A DNA stretch of 64,000 bases from Manihot esculenta (taxonomy: Eukaryota > Streptophyta > Magnoliopsida > Malpighiales > Euphorbiaceae), in the NCBI RefSeq assembly GCF_001659605.2, contig NC_035170.2, positions 11,086,817 through 11,150,816 of the forward strand, read 5' to 3'. Numbering within the stretch: the first letter of the stretch is position 1; the number at the start of each line of letters is the position of its first letter. Made by a program: the position numbers and the translations under genes. The notes under the pieces are model-generated. The model was not told the DNA's origin. It saw nothing but the letters and a program-made list of their open reading frames with translations, and searched no databases. This document shows positions 1 to 11,800 of the stretch, piece after piece.

Positions 1-2
1 GG

Positions 3-3000
3 CTCCATTCCAGGTATTCCTCCTTGATTTAGTCAATAGAGAGGGAGAGTTTCCATGCCATAGTGGATATGGCTCGGAGGATGGAGGCTAGTGCAATAAT
101 CGAGGAAAAAGTTAAACAGTCAGTGGCACAGCCTTCTGGTTCCAAGACCCCTGGTGGGGGCAAGTTAGACCCTTCTTCTCTGAGTTCAGCTAGTAAGAGA
201 TGGAGCAGTACCACCAAGAAGTCAAAGAAGAACAAGTTTTGGAGCAAGATCAAGTCAGGTTTGGGATTGGGAAGTGGCTCGAGCTCATGTGCAGATAATG
301 CAGTATGCAGGAAGTGTGGGAAGCCGCAAAAGGGTGTATGTCTGGTTGGGACGACAGCCTGCTTCAGATGTGGGCAGGAGGGACACATGGCTCGGGAGTG
401 TTCTAAAGCAGCTTTTATGGCGCAGTCTCAGCAGACAGTATCTGGTAGTGTGGCTCAGCCAGCAGCTCCAGCCGCGACTCAGGCCAATGGTAGAGGCAGA
501 GGGAGAGGGGCAGCCTCTTCTTCAGCGGGTTTCAGAGGTGAAGGTCCATTAGCCCCAGCACGGATCTTCACTATGACACAGCAGGAGGCAAATGCATCGA
601 ACACTGTGGTGGCAGGTAATCTCATCATTGGTTGCTCAGATGTTTATGCCTTAATGGACCCTGGTGCATCGCATTCTTTCATTGCTCCGAGGGCCGTTGA
701 GAGGTTGGGATTGATGGTCTCTGGATTAAAGTGTCCCCTATGGGTCAGTGGACCCAAGTGCGACCCATCAGTGGCAGAGTCAGTCTGCCAGTATAGTCCA
801 GTTTTTGTTGAGGGAAGATGCCTTTCTACCGACCTTGTGGTTCTAGATTTGACAGATTTTGACGTCATTCTAGGGATGGATTGACTATCTACTCATGGTG
901 CTACCTTGGACTGCAGAGACAAGGTAGTCAAGTTCAGATGTCAGGATGGGTCAGAGGTTGTCTTCAGAGGAGACAGGGGGAGTACACCTAGAGGTTTGAT
1001 ATCAGCCCTACATGCTCGTAGGCTACTCAGGAGGGGTTGTCAGGGTTTTCTAGCTCATGTGAGAGAGCTGGATAGTCATATCAGAGAGCCCGCCTCAGTG
1101 CCCGTGGTCAATGAGTTCTTAGACGTTTTCCCAGACGAGCTGCCAGGTTTACCACCTGCTAGGGAGATAGAGTTTGAAATTGAGTTGATGCCTGGAACCA
1201 GACCGATCTCTATCCCTCCCTACAGGATGGCACCAGCAGAATTGAAAGAGCTTAAGGAGCAGTTGCAAGAGTTGGTAGATAAGGGCTTCATCCGACCGAG
1301 TACCTCACCTTGGGGTGCTCCAGTGTTGTTTGTGAAAAAGAAGGATGGATCCCTCAGACTTTGTATCGACTACAGGCAGTTGAACAAGGTCACTACCAAG
1401 AATAAGTACTCATTGCCGAGGATCGATGATCTATTCGACCAGCTAGCAGAAGCAGGTTGTTTTTCCAAAATAGATCTGAGATCTGGGTACCATCAGCTGA
1501 GGATAAGAGAAGAGGATGTGCCGAAGACGACGTTCAGAACCAGATATGGGCACTATGAGTTTCTTGTGATGTCGTTCGGGTTAACCAATGCCCCTGCAGC
1601 ATTCATGGATCTCATGAACAGAGTTTTCAGTCAGTACCTGGATCACTTTGTTATTGTCTTCATAGATGATATCTTAGTGTATTCCAGGAATGCAGAGGAG
1701 CATGCCCATCATCTGAGGTTAGTTCTGCAAACCTTGAGGGAACACGGCTTGTATGCCAAGTTCTCCAAGTGTGAGTTCTAGTTGAGGAGCATTTCATTCT
1801 TGAGGCACGTTGTGTCAGAAAATGGAATAGAGGTGGACCCCAAGAAGGTGGAAGCTGTAGCTAACTGGCCTAGACCCACTACAGTGACAGAGATCAAAAG
1901 CTTCTTGGGTTTAGCAGGTTACTACAGAAGGTTCGTTCAAGACTTCTCTAAGATTGTAGCTCCCATGACCAGGTTGACTAAGAAGAACCAGAAGTTCGTT
2001 TGGACCGACCAGTGTGAGGAGAGCTTTGAAGAGCTAAAGAAGTGGTTGACTTCAGCATCGGTGTTAGCTCTGCCATCTAGTAATGAAGACTTCTCAGTGT
2101 ATTGTGATGCGTCCCGTGTGGGACTGGGTTGTGTACTAATGCAGAATGAATGGGTGATTGCTTATGCTTCTAAGCAGCTGAAGAAGCACGAGTTGAATTA
2201 CCCTACACATGACCTAGAGATGGTAGTTGTAATCTTTGCACTCAAGATGTGGAGGCACTACCTTTATGGGGTAAAATGTGAGATCTTCACAGATCATAAG
2301 AGCCTGCAGTACATCTTGAGTCAGAGAGAGTTGAACCTGAGGCAGAGAAGATGGGTAGAACTGCTTAGTGACTATGATTGCAAGATTCAGTACCATCCGG
2401 GTAAGGCGAATGTTGTGGCAGACGCCTTAAGCCGGAAATCACTTGGCAGCTTGTCCCATATTTCAGCAGAGAGAAGGCCAGTGGTAAGGCAATTCTTCGA
2501 GCTCAATAATGAAGGTCTACAGTTAGAGTTGTCTGGTACAGGGGCTTTGATAGCCCAAATGAGAGTAGCACCTGTGTTTCTGGAGCAGGTGGCTCAAAAA
2601 CAGCATGAGGACCCAGAGTTAGTAAAGATTGCCAGGACTGTTCAGTCAGGCAAAAAAGATGAGTTCAGGTTTGACAGCAAGGGGATCCTCCGCTATGGGA
2701 ATAGATTGTGTGTACCAGATGACGTGGGTCTGAAGGGAGATATTATGAGGGAGGCTCATAATACCAGATACAGTGTTCACCCTGTAGCCACCAAAATGTA
2801 TCAGGATCTGAAAAGAGTATATTGGTGGCCAGCTATGAAGAGAGAAGTGGCACAGTTCGTGTCAGCCTGCGAAATATGTCAGAGGGTGAAACTAGAACAT
2901 CAGAAGCCGGCTGGAATGCTTAACCCACTACCTATTCCAGAGTGGAAATGGGAGAATATAGCTATGGACTTCGTGGTGGGGTTACCGGCAACGTCCAACA

Positions 3001-3999
3001 GATTAGACTCCATATGGGTGATTGTGGACAGACTGACCAAATCTGCTCACTTCATTCCTGTCAGGAGTAACTACTCTGTGGACAAGTTGGCGCAGGTGTA
3101 TGTAGATGAGGTTGTCAGGTTGCATGGGGTTCCTGTTTCTATAGTGTCTAATAGAGGGCCCCAGTTCACCTCCAGGTTTTGGCGGAGTCTGCAGAATGCT
3201 ATGGGTACCAGGATGGATTTTAGCACTGCTTTCCATCCACAAACGGACGGACAATCAGAGAGGACCATCCAAACAATAGAGGATATGCTCAGAATGTGTG
3301 CTGGATTTTGGCGGTTCTTGGAGGCAGCATCTACCTTTGGTGGAGTTTGCCTACAATAACAGCCATCATGCTAGCATAGGGATGGCCCCATATGAGGCTT
3401 TGTATGGAAGGAAGTGCAGGTCACTTGTTTGCTGGGAAGAAGTTGGGGAAAAGGCCTTGGCAGGGCCTGAGCTAGTAGAGATCACTAGCAGAGTGGTGCC
3501 CATAATCAGAGAAAGGATCAAGACTGCTGCAAGCAGGCAAAAGAGTTATGCAGATATCCGCAGAAGGCAAGTAGAGTTTCAGGAGGGGGATTTGGTATTG
3601 CTCAAGGTGTCTCCAATGAAAGGGGTGATTCGGTTCGGGAAGAAAGGTAAGCTAGCTCTGTGGTACATTGGACCCTTTGAGATCTTGCAGAAGATCGGAA
3701 ATGTATCGTATAAGCTGGATTTACCTGCTTCAATGGAGAGAATCCATCCGGTTTTCCATATTTTCATGTTAAGAAAGTTCGTGTTAGATCCGAGCAAGGT
3801 TCTTAGTGAGCCTGATATGGAGATCCAAGAAGATCTCACCTATGTTGAGCAGCCAGTGCGGATCATAGACACCCAGATCAGAAAGCTAAGAAACAAGGAA
3901 ATCCCGATGGTGAAAGTCCTTTGGAATCACCACAACATAGAGGAGTGTACCTGGGAGACACGGGAGTCCATGCTCCAGCAATATCCTCATCTCTTTTAA
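3..3999 (+). pseudogene. Broken gag-pol polyprotein gene of element 1
   Basis: Reads in one frame from the window edge as gag C-terminus, a CCHC zinc knuckle ([15 protein letters not shown], about 361-405), aspartic protease ([10 protein letters not shown], about 654-683), RT with FIDD catalytic motif (about 1660), RNase H, a zinc-binding integrase N-terminus, integrase core and a chromodomain-like end (VKVLWNHHN...YPHLF). Lesions against element 2: TAG at 30-32 (CAG there), TGA at 882-884 (TGG there), TAG at 1779-1781 (TGG there), and loss of one GT dinucleotide near 3297 that moves the rest to another frame. The integrase core also reads VSNRGPQ where elements 2 and 3 have VSDRGPQ, so the second catalytic Asp is Asn. 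It would normally encode virus-like particle, maturation, reverse transcription and integration functions; here it is dead. Confidence 0.95.
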
Positions 4000-4097
4000 A
4001 GTAAGTGTTATGTGTTTTATGTGAATGTTTATGTTTTACGCCATGCCATGTTTGTTTGGTGAACATTCGGGGATGAATGTTCTTAAGGGGGGAAGAA

Positions 4098-6421
4098 TGT
4101 AATACCCGGCTAGACTTCGGTATCAGAATTCCTACCGTCCGATGGAATCTCGGATGTCGAAAACCTCTAGAAGGGTAAAATCATGTTTTTATAAGATGTT
4201 TTAATGTATTTTATGGTTTTAAGCAAGAAAGAAATTAAGTTTTGAAAGAAAATAACCTTGAGAGGAAGACTCAGGTTCGGCCGCCGAACCTCAAGTTCGG
4301 CTGCAGAACATGCAGGAGCTTCGGGTGCGCTTTAGGCCCCCGAAGGCATGAGTGAGGGAAGTCCAGGTTCGGCTACCGAACCTTATGTTCGGCCGCTGAA
4401 CATGGCATGCATGCAGAGTCACGTTAGGCCCCCGAAAGTGGCCTGGCCAGCCACCTATAAAGGGGTCCCCATATCCGAACGGGTGAGCTTTTCTCCCCGT
4501 TTTTGGCCAAGGTGAGTTCTCTACTGTCCCTCATTGATTTTGAGCTTCTTCCTTCGAATCTTCATGATTTTCTTATGAGTTTTTACTTGGTTTGAATTTA
4601 TTTGAGCAAAAGAACAAGTTTGGAAGATTGGAGACCAAAGAGTTTATTTCTCCCCATCTCCAAGCTAGGATCGTCTTTCCTCTCGATCTTCAAGAGGTAA
4701 GCTTAGATCCAACCTTCCTTGTATGTTTTAAACAAGTTTTATGAAGATCTTTGGGGTAGAAGTGCATGTTTAGGTCATTGTTGAGTTTATGGGTTTATGT
4801 TATGCTTATGAGCAATGTGGGTTGTTTGATGTGCTTTGGTTGGGGTTTAAGTTAGTTTGAGACCCCTATGTGCTTGTTGGCTTGAGTTGCTTGTTGTAGA
4901 CTAGGTAATTGCATGATGGTTTGGATTGGGAGGCATTTGTGCATGAAAGAGGCTGAGTTATGCCCTTTGGTAGAACTCAGGTTCGGCAGCCGAAGGAACT
5001 TTCGGCCGCCGAACCTGCCTGTGGAGGCCAACTTTTGGCTGCCGAACCCTGCCCCCGAAAGTGGACTTTCGGATCTGGAAGGGAGTTTCGACCACCGAAG
5101 GTGCCGCCGAACATGCATGAGTTTCGTTTCTGGAGGGAACCTTCGGCCGCCGAAAGTGCCGCCGAAGGTGCATGACTTTCGGCTCTGGAGGGACTTTCGG
5201 CCGTCGAACCTGCCGCCGAAAGTGCCCTGTTCAGCCTTCCTTTGCATGATTTATGTGATTGTTTTATGGTGTTTTAGGGGGTTTTTGGGGAGTATTTTAG
5301 AGTCATGTTCATGGATGTTTGGTCCCTCATTTGAGTCCACCTGTGTAGGTTCGGACCCGAGGAACCGAGGACCTCAGCAGTGAGATAGCTGCTTCAGAGT
5401 CATTAGAGCTTCTGCCAGAGGTGAGTGGAATAACTCTTTATGTTTCAAAGCAACAAAGTAAATTTTAAGCATGACACATGCATCACGTATGCCATGAGAT
5501 ATACTAGGTTGTTTGCATTAGAATTCACGAATATGTTGCATTGCATAACTTGATGATGATGTGGATGGATGTTGAATGATCCTTTAGTCTTCGTATGTTA
5601 TGGTATGATGATGATACGGTATGGAAGACCAGTGAGGCCCATTCTACGCCCCTGGCACTATGTTAAGAGAAAGACCAGTGAGGCCCATTCTACGCCCCTG
5701 GCAATATGGAATGTTATGCTATGTTATGTTATGTTAAGAGAAAGACCAGTGAGGCCCATTCTACGCCCCTGGCATGATTGGACTATGTAGAGGACTATTG
5801 GTGACAAGTCCATCATTGATGTGATTTGTTTGTGATGTGTTGCATTTCATGAAAGCATGAAAATTAAATTGAATGTTTTATTATTCTGCTCACTGGGCTT
5901 TATAGCTCACCCCTCTCCCTTAACCCCCAGATTTGCAGGTACAGGGTAGACCAAGAGGTCAGCAGGAGTAGAGTCATGTTATATGTAATAGCTAGATGTG
6001 GACATGAATATGATGTAATGTAAAAAGTATAGTATAGAAATGTAATGTATCGAAGCTTATGGAAGTTTAGAGCTGTGCTTGACCATAGTATGTTGTTAAT
6101 CCCTTTCTAGTACATGATCTTAAATATTTAATGATGATTATGCAAACCAAGCTTAATGTATGTTATGATACCCCTTTGGAGTATTTGATGAGGACTCCAG
6201 TGAGAGGTTTTATGTTATGATTTGTGCATGTACAGGTTAAGCTTGGTGAAGGAATGAATGAATGAGCAAATGAGAAAGTTTTAAATTTTTATGAAATTGT
6301 TGATCATGTATGGGATTAAACAGGTATTCAGGATGTATGTTAGGCTTGCTATGGGTCCCGGCGGCCTTAAGCCGACCTGGATCCTAGCGCCGGTAGCGGT
6401 CCGATTTTCGGGTCGTTAAAC
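4098..6421 (+). repeat. 3' LTR of element 1
   Basis: Starts TGTAATACCCGGC directly after a purine tract (AAGGGGGGAAGAA). The last recognisable bases are GGGTCGTTA, with the terminal ACA altered. TATAAA lies at 4456-4461 after TGGCCAGCCACC, a core seen in every LTR of this family here. Imperfect palindromes of the type TTCGGCNGCCGAA cluster upstream of the TATA box (4270-4430) and downstream of it (4980-5230). Three tandem copies of a repeat of about 40-70 bp (GACCAGTGAGGCCC...CCCCTGGCA) lie at 5625-5775. Confidence 0.9.
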
Positions 6422-6482
6422 TGTCAGTCCTCATAGCCAAGAATGCTTTGAGGCCCAAGGACTTTCATCACCTGAACAAGGT
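6422..6482. other. Short unassigned spacer between two LTRs
   Basis: About 60 bp between the worn 3' end of the element 1 LTR and the 5' LTR of element 2. It matches neither LTR nor any internal part of the family here. It may be a sliver of host DNA or filler at a recombination joint. No function seen. Confidence 0.5.
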
Positions 6483-8654
6483 TGTATTACCCGGCTAGAC
6501 TCCGGTATCGGAATTCCTACCGTCCGGTGGAATCTCGGATGTCGAAAACCTCTAGAAGGGTAAAATCATGTTTTTATAAAATGTTTTGAAGTATTTTATG
6601 ATTTTAAGTAAAAAGGAAGTTGAGTTTTAAATGAAAATAGCCTTGGAGGAAGATCCAGGTTCGGCCGCCGAACGTGCATGCGTTTCGGAAGTGCTTTAGG
6701 CCCCGAAAGCATAAGTGAGGGAAGTCCAGGTTCGGCAGCCGAACATGGCATGCATGCGGAGGCACGTTAGGCCCCCGAAAGTGGTCTGGCCAGCCACCTA
6801 TAAAGGGGTCCCCATGTCCGAACGGGTGAGCTTTTCTCCCCGTTTTCGGCCAAGGTGAGTTCTCTGCCGTCCCTCATCGATTTTGAGCTTCTTCCTTCAA
6901 ATCTCCATGATTTTCTTATGAGTTTTCACTTGGTTTGAAGATCTTTGAGCAAAAGAGCAAGTTTGGAAGCTTGGAGACCAAAGAGTGGATTTCTCCCTAC
7001 CTCTAAGCTAGGATCGTCTTTCCTCTCGATCTTCAAGAGGTAAGCTTAGATCCAATCTTTCTTGCATGTTTTAAACAAGTTTTATGAAGATCTATGGGGT
7101 AGAAATGCATGTTAGGTTTTTGTTATGTTTATGGGTTTATGTATGTTTATGAACAATGTGGGTTGTTTGATGTGTTGTAGTTGGGGTTTAGGATAGTTTG
7201 AAGCCCCTAGGAGCTTGTATGCTTGAGTATGCATGTTGTAGAATAGGAAAATGCATGATTGAATGAGTTGGGAGGCATTTGTGCATGTTGGAGCCGGGTT
7301 TCTGCCCTTTGGGAGAAACCAGGTTCGGCAGCCAAAGGGACTTTCGGCCGCCGAAGGTGCCGCCGAACATGCATGAGTTTCGTCTCTGGAGGGAACCTTC
7401 GGCCGCCGAAAGTGCCGCCGAAGGTGCATGACTTTCGGCTCTGGAGGGACTTTCGGCCGCCGAACCTGCCGCCGAAAGTGCCTTGTTCAGCCCTCCTTTG
7501 CATGAATTCCTTGATTGTTTTAAGGTGTTTTAGGGGGTTTTTGGGGGATGTTTTTAGAGTTATGTTTATGTATGTTAGGTCCCTCATTTGAGTCCACCTG
7601 TGTAGGTTCGGACCCGAGGAACCGAGGACCCCAGCAGTGAGTTCAGCTGCTTCGGTGTTTGTCAGAGTCAGCCAGAGGTGAGTGGAACTAAACTTAATCT
7701 TTTAAATTGAGAAATTAAATGTGTATATCATGTTTCATGCATCATGATTATGCAATAGGATGATTGCATTAGATTTCATGAATATGTTGCATCGCATTCT
7801 TTGATGTTAATGTGGGTGAATGTTGGATGACCCAATTAGTCCCTGAGGAAAGACCAGGACCCCATTCTATGGCCTGGCACGAAAATGAAAGACCAGGACC
7901 CCATTCTACGGCCTGGCACGGATATGGGACTCGAAGACCAGGTGCCCAGAGGAGGCCCTGGGGCAATGGTACGTAATGTATGATATGACAGGAAGACCAG
8001 GACCCCATGCTACGGCCTAGCACGAAATGATGCTGGGACTATTTGGTGATAAGTTCACCCAACCCTTGATGTGAATTGTCTGAGTTCTGATGCATTTCAT
8101 ATGAGCACGTTTGTTAACATGTTTTTTATGGTTCTACTCACTAGGCTTGTTAGCTCACCCCTCTCCCTTAACCCCCAGGTTTGCAGGTACAGGATAGAGC
8201 AGGAGGTCGGATAGAGTAAAGTCTTAGTCATGTAATAGCTCGTAGTGGACATGATGGATATTGTAATGTAATGTTGAGTTATGTAATGTAATGATGATAT
8301 TGAAGTTTAGAAGTGTGCTTGACCATAGTATGTTGTAAATCCCTTTTTAGATACATGATCTTAAATGTTTATGGATGTTTATGTTTAACCAAACTTAATG
8401 CATGATTATGTCACCCCATTGGAGCATTGATGAGGACTCCAAGGTGGGGTTAATGTTAATGTCTATGTTAATGCATGCACAGGTTGAGTTTGGTTCATGA
8501 ATGAAAAAGAAAAGTTCAATTTTATGTATGTTGTTGATCATGTATGGGATTAAGCAGGTTTACAGGATGTATGTCAGGCTTGCTACGGGTCCCGGTGGCC
8601 TTAAGCCGATCTGGATCCTAGCGCCGGTAGCGGTCCGATTTCCGGGTCGTTACA
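6483..8654 (+). repeat. 5' LTR of element 2
   Basis: 2,172 bp, from TGTATTACCCGGC to GGGTCGTTACA. TATAAA at 6799-6804, palindromic TTCGGCCGCCGAA units at 6658-6740 and 7322-7485, and tandem GACCAGGACCCC...CGGCCTGGCACG repeats at 7850-8025. Similar along its length to the element 1 LTR but with many small differences, so the two come from separate insertions. Confidence 0.93.
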
Positions 8655-8891
8655 GAGTGTTATTAGAGCCCTAGGTTCATATGGTCGGACCTAGAGTGTC
8701 GGGATCATAGATGTTGTAGAAGGTCAAGCACAATAGGAAGATCATGTCCACTAGGATAGGATGTAGAGTCCTGTCTTGATTGATGATGTGTAATGCCATG
8801 ATAATATGCATGTGCATTAATGATATGCTATGTATGTGATGCGGGTTCATGTGTTTCCACATGAACCATTTGATGCTAATATTTATGTGAT
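8655..8891 (+). other. Untranslated leader of element 2
   Basis: About 240 bp between the 5' LTR and the first ATG of gag. It holds the primer-binding site and no other recognisable feature. The matching leader of element 3 is at 24215-24461 (minus). Confidence 0.8.
8658..8673 (+). other. Primer-binding site of element 2 (decayed)
   Basis: TGTTATTAGAGCCCTA starts three bases after the LTR end. The better-preserved site in element 3 reads TGGTATCAGAGCCCTAGG, the usual complement of the initiator Met tRNA 3' end. Differences are G to T and C to T. Confidence 0.8.
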
Positions 8892-11800
8892 GTGTGTTGT
8901 TTTTCAGTAAACAGGATGAGAGGAACTCGTCGATCTGCACGATTGACTGGAGTACCACCGGAGGATGAGGGCATGAGTGCCCATCCCCCTGCATTGCCAA
9001 GGGCAATGTCTAGCAGGTCTAGCAGGGAAAGAGCAGTAAGAGACCCTAGAAGGTCTTTGGATATGGGTAGAAGCAGATCAGTGAGGGGAACCGTGCAAGG
9101 GGATATGTCAGAGGATGTGGGGGATCAGATGGATGTGGATCAGAGGAGGGATGGCAGTCTCAGAGTAAGTATGTCAGAAGAGGGCATGGGAGAATCCCAA
9201 GGAGGCACTCAGGCCTCGGGATTTGTTCAGCCACCTTACTACCCACCCTTTTCACAAAATCCCGGGTATTCGATGGGAGGTACATCGGATTACCCTAGCT
9301 TTAATCCTTATCCCACACACATGCCATACCCATCTTACTATCCACCATACCCACAGTACCCACAGTACCCACCCCCACCCTACCATCCAGGTACAGCAAA
9401 CCCTACCCTAGGGGATGCTACACCTCCTCCTCCACCAGCAGCACCTGCTGTCCCAGCAACCCAAGACCCTAAACCTAGCTCATCTGGAGGAAGCAAGGTC
9501 AAGATGACCGACTACATTAAGCTGGGTGCTCCCTAGTTTGAAACCGGTGATGACCCGTTTGTGTACCTTGAGAGGGTCAGAACGATTGCAGATGAGATAG
9601 GAGCTGATGACAGTAGAGCCATTCAGATGGCTGGGTTCACACTGAAATGTAAGAAAGCCCGAGAGTGGTTTAAGAGCTATGTGAGCCCGAGGGTGGACAG
9701 CCTATCATGGGAGGAGTTTGCAAATGAGTTTGCAGGATGGGCTTTCCCTGACAGTTCAAGAGAGTTGAAGATGATTGAGTTCGAAAAGCTGAGGCAGACG
9801 GATGAGATGAGTGTGGATGAGTTCACAGACAGGTTTTTGGAGCTGTTGCCGTTTGTTGGGCAGAATTTGGATACAGATCAAAAGAAGTCAAGGAGGTATA
9901 TCATGAAGCTCCATTCCAGGTATTCCTCCTTGATTCAGTCAGCAGAGAGGGAGAGTTTCCATGCCATAGAGGATATGGCTCGGAGGATGGAGGCTAGTGC
10001 TATCATCGAAGGGAAAGTCAAACAGTCAATGGCACAGTCTTCTAGTTCTAAAACCCCAGGTGGGGGAAGGTTAGATCCCTCTACCTTGAGTGCAGCAGCT
10101 TCAGGCAGTAAGAGATGGAGTAAAGCTAAGTCTAAGAAGAACAAGTTCTGAAGTAAGATCAAGTCAGGTCTGGGATTAGGGAGTGGCTCAAGCTCTGGTG
10201 CAGATAATGCAGTATGCAAGAAATGTGGGAAACCGCACAAGGGGGTATGTCTGGTTGGGACGTCAGCCTGCTTCAGATGTGGGCAGGAGGGACACATAGC
10301 ACGGGAGTGTCCTAGGCCAGCTTTTGGGGTACAGTCTCAGCGGACAGCTTCAGGCAGTCTGGCTCAGCCAGTAGCTCCAGCCGCAACTCAGGCTAGTGGC
10401 AGAGGCAGAGGGAGAGGGGCAGCCTCTTCTTCAGCGGGTTTCAGGGTTGAAGGTCCATCAGCTCCGACACGGATCTTCACTATGACTCAGCAGGAGGCAA
10501 ACACATCCAACACCGTGGTGTCAGGTAATCTCATCATTGGCTGTTCAGATGTGTATGCATTAATGGACCCTGGTGCATCTCATTCTTTCATTGCTCCAAG
10601 GGCCGTCGAGAGGTTGGGATTGATGGTCTCTGGCTTAGAGTGTCCCCTATGGGTCAGTGGACCCAAGTGTGACCCGTCAGTGGCAGAGTCAGTCTGCCAG
10701 TGTAGTCCAGTTTTTGTGGAGGGAAGATGCCTGTCCGCCGACCTTGTGGTTCTAGATTTGACAGATTTTGACGTCATTCTAGGGATGGATTGGCTATCTA
10801 CCCATGGTGCTACCTTGGATTGCAGAGACAAGGTAGTCAGGTTCAGATGTCAGGATGGGTCAGAAGTTGTCTTCAGAGGAGACAGGAGGGGTACACCTAG
10901 AGGTTTGATATCAGCCCTACAGGCTCGTAGGCTCCTCAGGAGGGGTTGTCAGGGTTTTCTAGCTCATGTGAGAGAGCTGGATAGTCATGTCAGAGAACCC
11001 GCCTCGGTGCCAGTGGTCAGAGAGTTTTTAGATGTGTTCCCAGACGAACTGCCAGGTTTACCACCTGCTAGGGAGATAGAGTTCGAGATAGAATTGATGC
11101 CTGGAACCAGACCCATCTCTATCCCTCCCTACAGGATGGCACCAGCAGAATTGAAGGAGCTTAAGGAGCAGTTGCAAGAGCTGGTAGACAAGGGCTTCAT
11201 CCGACCAAGTACCTCACCTTGGGGTGCGCCAGTTTTGTTTGTGAGGAAGAAAGATGGATCCCTCAGACTTTGTATCGACTACAGGCAGTTGAACAAGGTC
11301 ACTACCAAGAATAAGTACCCGTTGCCAAGGATCGACGATCTATTCGACCAGCTAGCAGGAGTAGGTTGTTTCTCCAAGATAGATATGAGATCAGGGTACC
11401 ATCAGCTGAGGATAAGGGAAGAGGATATACCGAAGACAGCATTCAGGACCAGATATGGGCATTATGAGTTCCTTGTAATGCCGTTCGGGTTAACCAATGC
11501 CCCTGCAGCATTCATGGATCTCATGAACAGAGTTTTCAGTCAATACCTGGATCACTTTGTTATTGTCTTCATAGATGATATCTTAGTGTATTTCAGGAAT
11601 GCAAAGGAGCATGCCCATCATCTGAGGTTAGTTCTGCAAACCTTGAGGGAACATGGCTTGTATGCCAAGTTCTCCAAGTGTGAGTTCTGGCTGAGGAGCA
11701 TTTCATTCTTGGGGCATGTGGTGTCAGAAAATGGAATCGAGGTAGACCCCAAGAAAGTGGAAGCTGTAGCTAACTGGCCTAGACCCACCACAGTGACAGA

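Larger units (their letters stand above)
1..6421 (+). mobile_element. Ty3/gypsy Tekay-like chromovirus, element 1 (5' part outside window)
   Basis: An LTR retrotransposon cut by the left edge of the window inside gag. It holds the gag-pol remnant (3-3999), a polypurine tract just before 4098 and a 3' LTR (4098 to about 6421). Order of domains is gag, zinc knuckle, protease, RT, RNase H, integrase and a chromodomain-like tail, which is the Ty3 order; the tail and the long LTR point to the Tekay/Del group of plant chromoviruses. It is closely similar to elements 2 and 3 in this window. Three in-frame stops and one frameshift make it non-autonomous. Confidence 0.93.

Noticed and set aside
4852..5383. 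Open frames on both strands with FGGRKSLQS / RRPKVP-like repeats (also in the other LTRs)
   Set aside because: They are translations of the palindromic TTCGGCNGCCGAA repeats within non-coding LTRs; frames on both strands are open because the repeat lacks stops.
7769..8023. Repetitive minus-strand frame in the element 2 LTR
   Set aside because: Explained by the tandem hairpin repeats.
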